A stretch of 64,000 nt of DNA, taken from contig CAYLRU010000001.1 of the NCBI GenBank assembly GCA_964386565.1, positions 124,001 to 188,000 on the forward strand, in the 5' to 3' direction. The first letter of the stretch is position 1, and each line of letters starts with the position of its first letter. Made by a program: the position numbers and the translations under genes. Source of the DNA: CAYLRU01 sp964386565. Its GTDB lineage: Bacteria > Desulfobacterota > Desulfobacteria > Desulfobacterales > UBA5616. Below the pieces are notes generated by a model, which was not told the origin of the DNA, searched no databases, and saw only the letters and a program-made list of their open reading frames with translations. Below, one piece after another: positions 34,230 to 42,477 of the stretch.

Positions 34230-34611
34230 GGGCAAGACATTCCTTTCAATGGTCTCGATTATTTTATTGTGGTTTTCCATGATAATATCCGCAGGTGTTC
34301 AGCCATTTGGAAAACCGGTTCAATCGGGGTGATTGTTGCGATGAACACCCCGTTTCCCCTTTGAGGGGGGGATTTTTGTTGAGTCGTTTTGGAAAAGACT
34401 CAACAAATACAAATAACTAAATAATTATGCGAGTTTAAACAAACAGTCAAGTAACTTTTCCTTTCTTTTTCAGCAGGGGCGTTTTCTCCTGGTTCGGATG
34501 CGCCAAATGTCTTGCAATGCTGATATCTCTATGATAATTCAATAAATATTAACGAATATCAAGACAATCGGCAAATTTTCCGGCACTGGAAATGGAAAAA
34601 AGGAGACCATT
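34230..34611. other. 382-base divergent region between cooC and the phasin-like gene
   Basis: No gene is visible. The region holds a G/C-rich small hairpin around 34353-34368, the long inverted repeat at 34375-34407, and an A/T-rich tract near 34500-34560 likely to contain the promoter for the rightward phasin-ubiB pair (TTGCAA and GATAAT boxes occur there, with poor spacing). Confidence 0.5.
34375..34407. repeat. Perfect 11-base inverted repeat
   Basis: TTTGTTGAGTC (34375-34385) and its exact complement (34397-34407) enclose an 11-base loop that itself contains TTTT-GG-AAAA. It lies about 145 bases before cooC, between divergent genes, where a terminator has no obvious purpose, so an operator or transcript leader hairpin is more likely. 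Confidence 0.5.
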
Positions 34612-34926
34612 ATGATCGATGTTGTAAAAAAAACACTTCTTGCGGGTATCGGGCTGGCACTCAAAACCAAGGATGAAATGGAAGAGTATGCCAAGGAGAT
34701 GGAAAAAAAATTGAACATGACGGAAAAAGACGGCAAGAAATTTTTAAAGGAAATTCAGAGCCGATGGGAAGAGGCCCAGAAAAAGCTTGAAGAACGGGTC
34801 GAAAAAACGGTTAAGGAACTGTTGAAAAAAACGGATATCGTCACTACGGAGGAACTAAAGGGCTTGAAAAAGGAGATTCGCGATCTGAAAAAAGCCATCT
34901 CCGGGATCAGCGAGTCGTCAAAGTAG
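34612..34926 (+). CDS. Phasin-superfamily coiled-coil protein
   Basis: A 104-residue, highly charged helical protein similar to PhaF/PhaI-type phasin-like proteins. It has a short hydrophobic start (VVKKTLLAGIGLALKTKDEMEEYA), then long Lys/Glu heptad stretches, with no cysteine. AAGGAG precedes the ATG. It lies 11 bases before ubiB on the same strand, so the two should be co-transcribed. The sequence gives no evidence for polyhydroxyalkanoate granules here; a structural or membrane-associated partner of UbiB is an inference. Confidence 0.78.
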   Translation: MIDVVKKTLLAGIGLALKTKDEMEEYAKEMEKKLNMTEKDGKKFLKEIQSRWEEAQKKLEERVEKTVKELLKKTDIVTTEELKGLKKEIRDLKKAISGISESSK

Positions 34927-34937
34927 CTTCGGAGATC

Positions 34938-36635
34938 ATGCTGAGCATACGGAAAATAGGCGTTCTGGGCAGGACCTATCGGCATTTGAATCGATACCGG
35001 CAAATTCTGACCATATTGTTTCGATATGGATTCGGCGATTTTATCGAGCTGTTGAAAATCGATCAGTATCTGGAAATCGGTCTTCAATTCATTTCGAAAA
35101 ACCGTAAAGATCGGCTGGAAAAACTGAGCAGGGCTGAGAAAATCAGAATGGCCATAGAAGAACTGGGCCCCACCTACATCAAACTCGGACAGATATTATC
35201 CACCCGTCCGGACCTGATTCCGCCTGATCTTGTTGAGGAACTGGCAAAGCTTCAGGACAATGTGGCCGCCGTTCCCTTTGCTGAAATCCGTCGCGTCGTC
35301 GAAGGCGAGATGAGATGCACTATTGATGAGGTGTTTGATTCCTTTTCCGAAGACCCGCTGGCATCCGCGTCCATCGGGCAGGTTTACAGGGCGGTACTGA
35401 AAAAAGGAGATGCCGTTGCCGTTAAGGTTCAGCGTCCCGGCATTCGCAGCATCATCGAAGTCGACTTGGAAATCATGCTCCACTTGGCTACGCTGGCGGA
35501 AAAAAACATTGAGGAAATGGCGTTTTATCGCCCGGTAAAAATTGTGGAAGAGTTTGCAAGGACCCTGGAACGGGAGATCGACTACACCATCGAGGCGTCA
35601 AATCTTGAACGGGTGGCGGCGAATTTTTTAAACGACACGAATATTTATATTCCGAAGGTTTACCGGGAGGTCACTACGGCCCGGGTCCTTACCATGGAAT
35701 TTATTGACGGGATCAAGGTCTCCCAGACCGCAGCTTTGGAAGAAAGCGGACTGGACCGGAAAGAAATTACCCGACGGGGAACGGATATCTGCCTTAAACA
35801 GATCTTTGAACATGGATTTTTCCATGCCGATCCCCATCCCGGCAATATTTTTATTCTGCCGGAGAACGTGATTTGCCTGCTTGATTTCGGAATGGTGGGT
35901 TCGGTTGACCGTCAGACCCGTGAGGATTTCGTTGAACTTGTGGACAGCGTGGTTCACCGCCATGAAGCAAGAACCGCGCAGGTATTGCTCAAGATTACCG
36001 ACTCGGACATTGAGCCGGATATGCGTGTTCTTGAAAAGGATGTTGCGGATTTTTTAGGCCGGCATCTTTACAAACCGTTGAAGGATATTAAAATCGGTCA
36101 GCTCTTGAAAAATCTCCTTGATCTGACGTCCCGCCATCATCTGCGCCTGGCCCCTGATATTTTTATGATGTTAAAAGCGTTGGGCACACTGGAAGGCGTT
36201 GCCGTTATGCTGGACCCGGATTTCGACATAATTTCCCGGGCCGAACCGTTTATCCGGCGCGTTAAACTGTCCAGATTTCATCCCCAAAGGATCACCGGCG
36301 ACATCCTTCAAACCGTTTCAGACCTGCTGAACCTGATGCAGCAGTTGCCCAGAGACCTCAGGGATGTTTCAAAGTTCATCAGGCGCCGCCGGATACCGGT
36401 CGTCGTTGAGCATCAGGGTCTGGAAGACATGCTCCATACCCATGATCAAATCAGTAACAGGATTTCCTTTTCCATCGTCATTGCAGCGTTGATCATCGGA
36501 TCGGCCCTCATCGTTATATCCAGGACGCCGCCCTATGTTTTCGGCATATCTCTTATCGGCATCATCGGTTTTCTGGCCGCCGCCATCATGGGAATCTGGC
36601 TCCTGGTGGCTATATTAAGAAAAGGAAAACTCTGA
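34938..36635 (+). CDS. ubiB: UbiB/AarF/ABC1-family atypical kinase
   Basis: A 565-residue ABC1-family protein required for quinone synthesis or lipid handling. The signature KxGQ is in TYIKLGQILSTRPD, the Ala-rich loop replacing the kinase G-loop is ASIGQVYRA, VKVQRPGI holds the ATP lysine, and catalytic residues are in HADPHPGNIF and LLDFGMVG. Two hydrophobic helices close the C-terminus and anchor it in the inner membrane. GGAG precedes the ATG. In an anaerobe this probably supports menaquinone rather than ubiquinone metabolism. Confidence 0.92.
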   Translation: MLSIRKIGVLGRTYRHLNRYRQILTILFRYGFGDFIELLKIDQYLEIGLQFISKNRKDRLEKLSRAEKIRMAIEELGPTYIKLGQILSTRPDLIPPDLVEELAKLQDNVAAVPFAEIRRVVEGEMRCTIDEVFDSFSEDPLASASIGQVYRAVLKKGDAVAVKVQRPGIRSIIEVDLEIMLHLATLAEKNIEEMAFYRPVKIVEEFARTLEREIDYTIEASNLERVAANFLNDTNIYIPKVYREVTTARVLTMEFIDGIKVSQTAALEESGLDRKEITRRGTDICLKQIFEHGFFHADPHPGNIFILPENVICLLDFGMVGSVDRQTREDFVELVDSVVHRHEARTAQVLLKITDSDIEPDMRVLEKDVADFLGRHLYKPLKDIKIGQLLKNLLDLTSRHHLRLAPDIFMMLKALGTLEGVAVMLDPDFDIISRAEPFIRRVKLSRFHPQRITGDILQTVSDLLNLMQQLPRDLRDVSKFIRRRRIPVVVEHQGLEDMLHTHDQISNRISFSIVIAALIIGSALIVISRTPPYVFGISLIGIIGFLAAAIMGIWLLVAILRKGKL

Positions 36636-36650
36636 TGGATCGGGCGTTGC

Positions 36651-37538
36651 TTATCCTATGTATTTTCTCAGCACATCCAGGTTGATCCTGTCCCAGTCCT
36701 TTCCGGATTTATCCGTTTTGGGTGTTTCGATGATCTTGGGAATCTTTTCAAGGCGGTTGTCGTTCATTATCATGCGAAATGCAGTGGGGCCGATTTCTCC
36801 CAGGCCGATATGTTCATGCCGATCTTTTTTTGAGGAAAACGGTCTGCCGGAATCGTTTAAATGAAGTAAATACAGTCTGCTTAATCCGATGATGTCGTCA
36901 AAAAGCCGGATAACGGCTTCATATGTGCTTCTTGTCCGAATATCATAACCGGCGGCAAAAATATGGCACGTATCCAGGCAGATTCCCACCTTGTTGTTAT
37001 CTTCAACATAAAGCAGAATTTTCGCCAGATCTTCAAATCGATGTCCCACGGCAGTGCCCTGACCCGCGGTTGTCTCCAGCAATAACAGCGGCTTCGGGTC
37101 GGGAATCAGGGAAAGGACGGCATTGATGCTGTCTGCAATTCGAAGCAGGCTGTTTGATTTGCCGCCGTCTAAATGAAATCCGGGATGAAGGGCCACATAC
37201 TGAAGCCCCAGTTCCCGGGAGCGGATCATTTCCATCTTAAGGGCGGTTTTGGACATTTTCAGTTTTTGGGGGTCGCCGGTCGCAAGATTGATTAAATACG
37301 ATGTATGGGATGCGACAATCTGAATCCCGGTTTTCTCTTTTGCCTGAAAAAAGGCGTTCTTTTCTTCCGGCAGAAGCAGCTTCTCCTTCCATGTATGGGC
37401 ATTTTTCGTAAATAACTGAACCGCGGTGCAGCCGTATTTTTCGCCGCATAAAAGGGCGTGATGGAGTCCTTTTGCAATTGAAAAATGCGCGCCCAAAAGG
37501 GGTTCGGGTTTTTTCTGCCGGATGTTTTTTATACCCAT
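36651..37538 (-). CDS. nfo: Endonuclease IV (AP endonuclease)
   Basis: Base-excision repair nuclease of 295 residues that cleaves at abasic sites, with a TIM barrel and three zinc ions. Family motifs are LLGAHFSIAKGL, AVQLFTKNAHTW, VALHPGFHLDGG, LLLETTAGQGT, GICLDTCHIFAAGYD, and LLHLNDSGRPFSSKKDRHEHIGLG. The ten or so His, Glu and Asp metal ligands appear in place. AGGAAG precedes the ATG. dinB lies eight bases upstream on the same strand, forming a small DNA-repair operon. Confidence 0.95.
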   Translation of the reverse strand: MGIKNIRQKKPEPLLGAHFSIAKGLHHALLCGEKYGCTAVQLFTKNAHTWKEKLLLPEEKNAFFQAKEKTGIQIVASHTSYLINLATGDPQKLKMSKTALKMEMIRSRELGLQYVALHPGFHLDGGKSNSLLRIADSINAVLSLIPDPKPLLLLETTAGQGTAVGHRFEDLAKILLYVEDNNKVGICLDTCHIFAAGYDIRTRSTYEAVIRLFDDIIGLSRLYLLHLNDSGRPFSSKKDRHEHIGLGEIGPTAFRMIMNDNRLEKIPKIIETPKTDKSGKDWDRINLDVLRKYIG

Positions 37539-37546
37539 TGTGCTTC

Positions 37547-38719
37547 CTAATGCTTTTTATCCTTCAGGTGTTTTAAACCGGCTTTTAACACCATGTTTTC
37601 CCCGTATTTTTCCGAAATGGTATCCACGACCTGTTCAATTTTTTCCCAGCTTTCGGTTTTGTCCCGGACCTCTTCAAACAGCGTTTTTTGAAACGGTGTA
37701 TCCTCCGGCAACAGGTTGGAACCGGAAACGCCGATAAGTCGAACTTTTTTTTTCAAGGGATGGCCATCCAGCAACTGTACCGCGGCCTTGTAAATATTTC
37801 TGGCGGATTGTGTCGGTATCTTTAACCGGAAGCTGCGGGTTACCTGGGAAAAATCATCATACTTGATTTTCAGGATCACGGTTTTGGCCTTGAGGTGTTT
37901 TTTTCTCAGATTTCGTCCCACATCTTCAGCATGGGTCAGCAAACAGGCCTTCAGGAAGTCTTTTTCACCGGTGTCTTTTTCAAATGTTTCTTCGCTGCCC
38001 ACGGACTTGGCCTCGTTATGGGGGGAAACCGGCGAAAGATCCACGCCCCGGGCAAGATCCATCAGCCGGAAACCGTATTTTCCCAAACGGGCGACCAGTG
38101 TTTTTTGGGGATATTGTTTCACATCTCCCAGACATTTGATTCCCATGGCCGCCAGTTTTTGGAATGTTTTTTCGCCCACACCCGGAACTTTCTCGATGGG
38201 CAAGCCGGTGATGAACCCGTCAACCGCATCAGGGGGAATGACGGTCAAACCATCCGGCTTCTCAAGATCCGATGCGATTTTTGCCAGAAATTTGTTCGGT
38301 GCTATGCCCACGGAACATGTCAGATTAAATGTATTGCGAATCCGCATTTTGATCTGTCGGGCGATATTTTCCGGGCTTTTGTGAATCGGGTCGCATCCCG
38401 TGACATCCATATAGGCCTCGTCAATGGAAACCTGTTCCACAAGGGGTGAAAAGTCTTTAAAAATATCCATGATCTGCTTTGATACGGCTTTGTATCGATC
38501 CATTCGAACCGGCAATATAACAGCATGGGGACATTTCTTTTTTGCTGAAAACATGGGCATGGCGGATCGTACACCGAAACGCCTGGCCTCATAACTGGCC
38601 GCTGATACAACGCTTCGGGGGGACCGGCCGCCGATGATGACGCATTTGCCCGCGAGTTCGGGATTGTCGGCCTGTTCAACAGAGGCGTAAAAGGCATCCA
38701 TGTCAATATGAAGAATCAT
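37547..38719 (-). CDS. dinB: DNA polymerase IV
   Basis: Y-family translesion polymerase of 390 residues. The catalytic acidic residues are in MILHIDMDAFYASVEQ (Asp5, Asp7) and SIDEAYMDVTG (Asp-Glu pair). Helix-hairpin-helix VPGVGEKTFQKLAAMGI and the little-finger domain follow. The C-terminal region carries QKTLF, which resembles a sliding-clamp binding motif. It precedes nfo by eight bases and shares its transcript. No LexA-type box was recognised in the 130-base gap upstream. Confidence 0.95.
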   Translation of the reverse strand: MILHIDMDAFYASVEQADNPELAGKCVIIGGRSPRSVVSAASYEARRFGVRSAMPMFSAKKKCPHAVILPVRMDRYKAVSKQIMDIFKDFSPLVEQVSIDEAYMDVTGCDPIHKSPENIARQIKMRIRNTFNLTCSVGIAPNKFLAKIASDLEKPDGLTVIPPDAVDGFITGLPIEKVPGVGEKTFQKLAAMGIKCLGDVKQYPQKTLVARLGKYGFRLMDLARGVDLSPVSPHNEAKSVGSEETFEKDTGEKDFLKACLLTHAEDVGRNLRKKHLKAKTVILKIKYDDFSQVTRSFRLKIPTQSARNIYKAAVQLLDGHPLKKKVRLIGVSGSNLLPEDTPFQKTLFEEVRDKTESWEKIEQVVDTISEKYGENMVLKAGLKHLKDKKH

Positions 38720-38849
38720 ATGAAGAATTTTTTTGAATTAGGTGTTGATTTGAAATTTAATTTGGTGTTTATTGAGTTTTCGTTAATGCCTGATTAAATT
38801 CAATCTTATCTCACCCACCTGGAATCGTCAAAAATTTTATTGATAAGAC

Positions 38850-40373
38850 ATGAAACGAATCGAAGAAATTTCTTTATTGTATGAAATCAGCGAAGCCTTA
38901 AACGAGCATCTGGATCTTAAGAAAGCACTGTATAAGGTTTTGGAAATTTTGGCCGATTCAATGGGGATGGTCCGTGGGACCATTACTATTGTAAATCCCT
39001 TGAGCAATGAAATCAACATCGAGGTAGCCCACGGGATTTCATATTCCGCTATGGAAAGCGTTACGTACAAGGTTGGAGAGGGAATAACCGGCCGGGTGAT
39101 TGAGTCCGGCAAGCCCATCGTTATTCCGAAAATCAGCGAGGAGCCTCTTTTTTTAAATCGAACAGCAGCCCGGAAGAAAAAACAGGACCGGGAACTTTCC
39201 TTCATCTGCAATCCCATAAAAAAGGGGAATCAGGTGATCGGCGCCATCAGTGTGGACAAACCCCTGGATTCCGGGTATTCTCTTGAGGTGGCACAGCAGT
39301 TCATGGCTGTCATCTCAACCATGATCGCCCGGCATGTCGGCAACCTGGAAACCATCCGGTTGGAACTGCTGCGTCTGCATCAGGAAAACGAGCGGCTTCA
39401 AAAGGAGCTGAAAAACAAGTATAAGATTACCGGTATCATCGGAAGCAGCAATAAAATGAGAGAGGTCTTTCAAATGATCTCTCAGGTGTCCAAAAGCAAT
39501 GCCACCGTTTTGATACGCGGGGAAAGCGGCACCGGAAAAGAGCTGGTGGCCAACTCGATCCATTACAACAGCCTTCGTGCCGCCAATCCCTTTATCAAGG
39601 TAAATTGTGCGGCAATGCCGGCGAACCTGATTGAAAGCGAGTTTTTCGGGCATGAAAAAGGCGCCTTTACCGGCGCCATCCGACAGAAGCTGGGAAAATT
39701 CGAGCTGGCACACAAAGGCACCATCTTCCTGGACGAAATCGGATCCATTGACCTGGATGTTCAGGTAAAACTTCTCAGGGTTCTCCAGGAAAAGGCGTTT
39801 GAACGGGTGGGGGGCCAAAAAACCATCACATCCGATGTCCGGATTGTGGCTGCCACCAACAAAAACCTGGAGCAGGCCGTTGAGGAGGGTGTTTTCCGCA
39901 GCGATTTGTATTACCGGTTAAATGTCTTCCCCATTTATCTTCCACCTCTTAATGAACGCAAGACCGATATATTGCTTCTTGCCGATCACTTTCTGGAAAA
40001 ATACGCCAGGGAGAACAACAAACCCATTAAGCGATTTTCCACTCCCGCCATCGACATGCTGATGGATTATCACTGGCCCGGAAACGTCAGGGAGCTTGAG
40101 AATTGTATTGAAAGGGCCGTGCTGCTGTGTGAAGAAGGGGTCATCCACAGCTACCATTTGCCGCCGACCCTGCAGACCGGTTCGGAATCGGACACCCTGC
40201 CGGCCCTGTCCCTTGAAGACGCCGTTTCAAGTCTGGAAAGGGAAATGATTATCGATGCGCTTAAGAACACGAAGGGCAATACCACAAAAGCCGCCCAGTT
40301 GCTGAAAACCACGATTCGGAAATTCAATTATAAAGCCAAAAAATATAACGTGGACTACAAGCTGTACCGGTAG
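38850..40373 (+). CDS. NifA-like sigma-54-dependent activator (GAF-AAA-HTH)
   Basis: Enhancer-binding protein of 507 residues. It has an N-terminal GAF sensor (about 15-165), then the AAA+ domain: Walker A GESGTGKE (224-231), the sigma-54-contact loop GAFTGA (271-276) and Walker B TIFLDEIG. A C-terminal Fis-type helix-turn-helix ends the protein (NTTKAAQLLKTTIRKFNYKAKKY). Overall it looks like NifA, but nitrogenase genes are absent from the window. It converges on glnA and lies beside the nitrogen control genes. Two sigma-54 promoters here share an upstream dyad element (46612-46670 and 52709-52769), so it is the natural candidate for their activator; this is inference. Confidence 0.9.
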   Translation: MKRIEEISLLYEISEALNEHLDLKKALYKVLEILADSMGMVRGTITIVNPLSNEINIEVAHGISYSAMESVTYKVGEGITGRVIESGKPIVIPKISEEPLFLNRTAARKKKQDRELSFICNPIKKGNQVIGAISVDKPLDSGYSLEVAQQFMAVISTMIARHVGNLETIRLELLRLHQENERLQKELKNKYKITGIIGSSNKMREVFQMISQVSKSNATVLIRGESGTGKELVANSIHYNSLRAANPFIKVNCAAMPANLIESEFFGHEKGAFTGAIRQKLGKFELAHKGTIFLDEIGSIDLDVQVKLLRVLQEKAFERVGGQKTITSDVRIVAATNKNLEQAVEEGVFRSDLYYRLNVFPIYLPPLNERKTDILLLADHFLEKYARENNKPIKRFSTPAIDMLMDYHWPGNVRELENCIERAVLLCEEGVIHSYHLPPTLQTGSESDTLPALSLEDAVSSLEREMIIDALKNTKGNTTKAAQLLKTTIRKFNYKAKKYNVDYKLYR

Positions 40374-40418
40374 TGTTCATCACCGGCTGTTACAGGGTCC
40401 GGGTAATATTATACTGCC

Positions 40419-40505
40419 ATGGCCGGCCTGTTAAAGGTTGAAGCGTTGCCGGCCATAAACCCCGAACGAATTAAAGCAGGAAAAGCAACTGTCAGCCGGC
40501 AACGC
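40419..40505. repeat. Three mutually complementary GCCGGC segments between convergent genes
   Basis: ATGGCCGGC (40419-40427) pairs perfectly with 40448-40456. GCGTTGCCGGC (40443-40453), overlapping that second arm, pairs perfectly over 11 bases with 40495-40505. The two stems exclude each other. The block sits between the stop codons of the NifA-like gene and glnA, so a two-way terminator is the simplest reading, though no T-run is present. Confidence 0.45.
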
Positions 40506-40537
40506 CAAATACGCCATCTTAAATATTTTTCTCAGCG

Positions 40538-41950
40538 TTATATATCGTAATACAGGAAAAATTCATGCGGATGGGGACGGAGTCGAACCGCGTTTACTTC
40601 GTTTTCCATTTTGTACTCAATCCACTTGTCGATCACATCTTCCGTGAACACGTCGTCTTTGAGTAAAAAGTCCCTGTCTTCGGCCAGGGCCGCGAGGGCT
40701 TCATCCAAGGAACCGGGAGCGGATTCGATTCCGGCCAGTTCCTCGGGCGGGAGATCATAAATGTTTTTATCCAGGGGATCACCCGGATCAATCTTGTTCT
40801 CGATGCCGTCCAGTGCCGCCATCAGCAATGCGGAGAACGCCATATAGCCGTTACAGGAGGGATCCGGAGTCCTGAATTCGATGCGTTTGGCTTTGGGTGA
40901 TGCGGAATACATGGGGATCCGGACCGCAGCACTTCTGTTACGGCTGGAATAGGCCAGGTTCACCGGCGCTTCAAATCCCGGGACCAGGCGTTTATAAGAA
41001 TTGGTCGTGGGATTGGTGAATGCGCACAGGGCCTTGCAGTGCTTTAAGATACCGCCGATGGCGTAAAGTGCCTCCTGTGATACGCCGGCATATTTGTCTC
41101 CGGCAAACAACGGATTGCCGTCTTTCCAGATGCTGATATGGGTGTGCATGCCGGTTCCATTGTCTTCAAACAGGGGTTTGGGCATGAAGGTTACGGTATG
41201 GCCGTGGCGACAGGCCACATTTTTCAATACATATTTAAACCATACCAACTGGTCGCCCATTTGAACCAGGGGTTTGAAACGCATATCGATTTCCGCCTGT
41301 CCGGCCGTAGCGACTTCATGGTGCTGACATTCCACATCGATTCCGAGGTTTTCCAGTGTGAGCATCATCTCGGTCCGGATGTCCTGGAATTTATCCATGG
41401 GCGGGACCGGGAAGTATCCTTCCTTGTGTCTCGGTTTATATCCCAGGCTGGGGCTTTCTTCCCTGCCGGAGTTCCAGATCGCTTCAATGGAGTCGATTTC
41501 ATAAAATGCCAGGTTCCGTCCGGACTCAAACCGGATGCTGTCAAAAATGAAGAACTCGGCTTCAGGTCCGAAATAAGCGACATCTCCGATTCCGGTGGTT
41601 TTCAAATGATTTTCGGCTTTCTGGGCGATGTGCCTGGGGTCCCTTGTGTAAGGTTCCCGGGTCACCGGGTCAACGATGTTGCCGATGAGAACAAGGGTGG
41701 GAACTTCGAAAAACGGGTCCATTTTTGCCGTTGATGCATCAGGTACCACCAGCATGTCGCTGGCATTAATGGGCTGCCAGCCCCGAATGCTGGATCCGTC
41801 GAATCCATACCCGTCCTCAAAGCTGGATTCTTCCAGTTCACCCAGGGGAACCGAAAAATGCTGCCATATACCGGGAAAATCCATAAACCGGATATCCACA
41901 ACCTTTGCCCCTTTTTCTTTTGCCATTTCCATTACTTGTTTCGGTGTCAT
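40538..41950 (-). CDS. glnA: Glutamine synthetase, type I
   Basis: Makes glutamine from glutamate, ammonia and ATP; 470 residues, dodecameric GSI-beta type. Family marks are GYGFDGSSIRGW (48-58), FGPEAEFFIFD, the ATP region NGTGMHTHIS, and NPTTNSYKRLVPGFEAP. Tyr398 in KNIYDLPPEE is the adenylylation site, which fits the presence of glnE. AAAGGAGA precedes the ATG. It is the last gene of the leftward glnD-amtB-glnB-glnA run, 150 bases after glnB. I found no separate -24/-12 promoter in that gap. Confidence 0.97.
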   Translation of the reverse strand: MTPKQVMEMAKEKGAKVVDIRFMDFPGIWQHFSVPLGELEESSFEDGYGFDGSSIRGWQPINASDMLVVPDASTAKMDPFFEVPTLVLIGNIVDPVTREPYTRDPRHIAQKAENHLKTTGIGDVAYFGPEAEFFIFDSIRFESGRNLAFYEIDSIEAIWNSGREESPSLGYKPRHKEGYFPVPPMDKFQDIRTEMMLTLENLGIDVECQHHEVATAGQAEIDMRFKPLVQMGDQLVWFKYVLKNVACRHGHTVTFMPKPLFEDNGTGMHTHISIWKDGNPLFAGDKYAGVSQEALYAIGGILKHCKALCAFTNPTTNSYKRLVPGFEAPVNLAYSSRNRSAAVRIPMYSASPKAKRIEFRTPDPSCNGYMAFSALLMAALDGIENKIDPGDPLDKNIYDLPPEELAGIESAPGSLDEALAALAEDRDFLLKDDVFTEDVIDKWIEYKMENEVNAVRLRPHPHEFFLYYDI

Positions 41951-42103
41951 AATTTATCTCCTTTGATGTTTGTAAATCAGCACGTTAATGCCGTAAACGT
42001 TTTGTATTTAAGGAACTCAAAATCCGCGGACCGTAACGGGAATTGATAAAACAGGGTTTTTCAGCATCCTCCCGAATGCGGCTTCTGATTTGCGTTCCCC
42101 AAA

Positions 42104-42442
42104 TTATATGGCGTCTTTTCCTTTTTCGCCGGTTCTGACGCGGACGACTTCTTCCACGGGTAGAACAAAGATTTTACCGTCACCCAGTTTGCCGGTATTG
42201 GCGGCTTCACGGATTTTTTCAACCACCTGGGCTGAAAAATCCGAATCAACAATTATTTCAATTTTTATCTTGGGGATGAAATCAACAACATATTCGGCTC
42301 CCCGGTAGATTTCCTTGTGGCCTTTTTGCCGGCCGTAACCCTTTACCTCGGTGATCGTCATTCCCTGGATACCGATTTCGTTCAGGGCTTCCTTGACATC
42401 ATCCAATTTAAAAGGCTTAATGATCGCTTCTATTTTTTTCAT
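42104..42442 (-). CDS. glnB: Nitrogen regulatory protein PII
   Basis: A 112-residue trimeric signal protein that senses 2-oxoglutarate and ATP/ADP. MKKIEAIIKPFKLDDVK is the standard start. The T-loop holds GRQKGHKEIYRGAEYVVDF with Tyr51, the site uridylylated by GlnD. The B- and C-loops (TGKLGDGKIFVLPVEEVVRVRTGE) are intact. AAAGGAGAA precedes this ATG, which settles the start over longer in-frame options. It follows amtB by 35 bases, the common amtB-PII pairing in which PII plugs the ammonium channel. A separate glnK is not seen. Confidence 0.97.
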   Translation of the reverse strand: MKKIEAIIKPFKLDDVKEALNEIGIQGMTITEVKGYGRQKGHKEIYRGAEYVVDFIPKIKIEIIVDSDFSAQVVEKIREAANTGKLGDGKIFVLPVEEVVRVRTGEKGKDAI

Positions 42443-42477
42443 GTGAATTCTCCTTTTTCGATTCTCTGCCATGCAGA

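Noticed and set aside
41997..42007. ACGTTTTGTAT upstream of glnA, like half of the shared dyad
   Set aside because: It lacks the TAC half and one T, has no partner 31 bases away and no -24/-12 promoter nearby.
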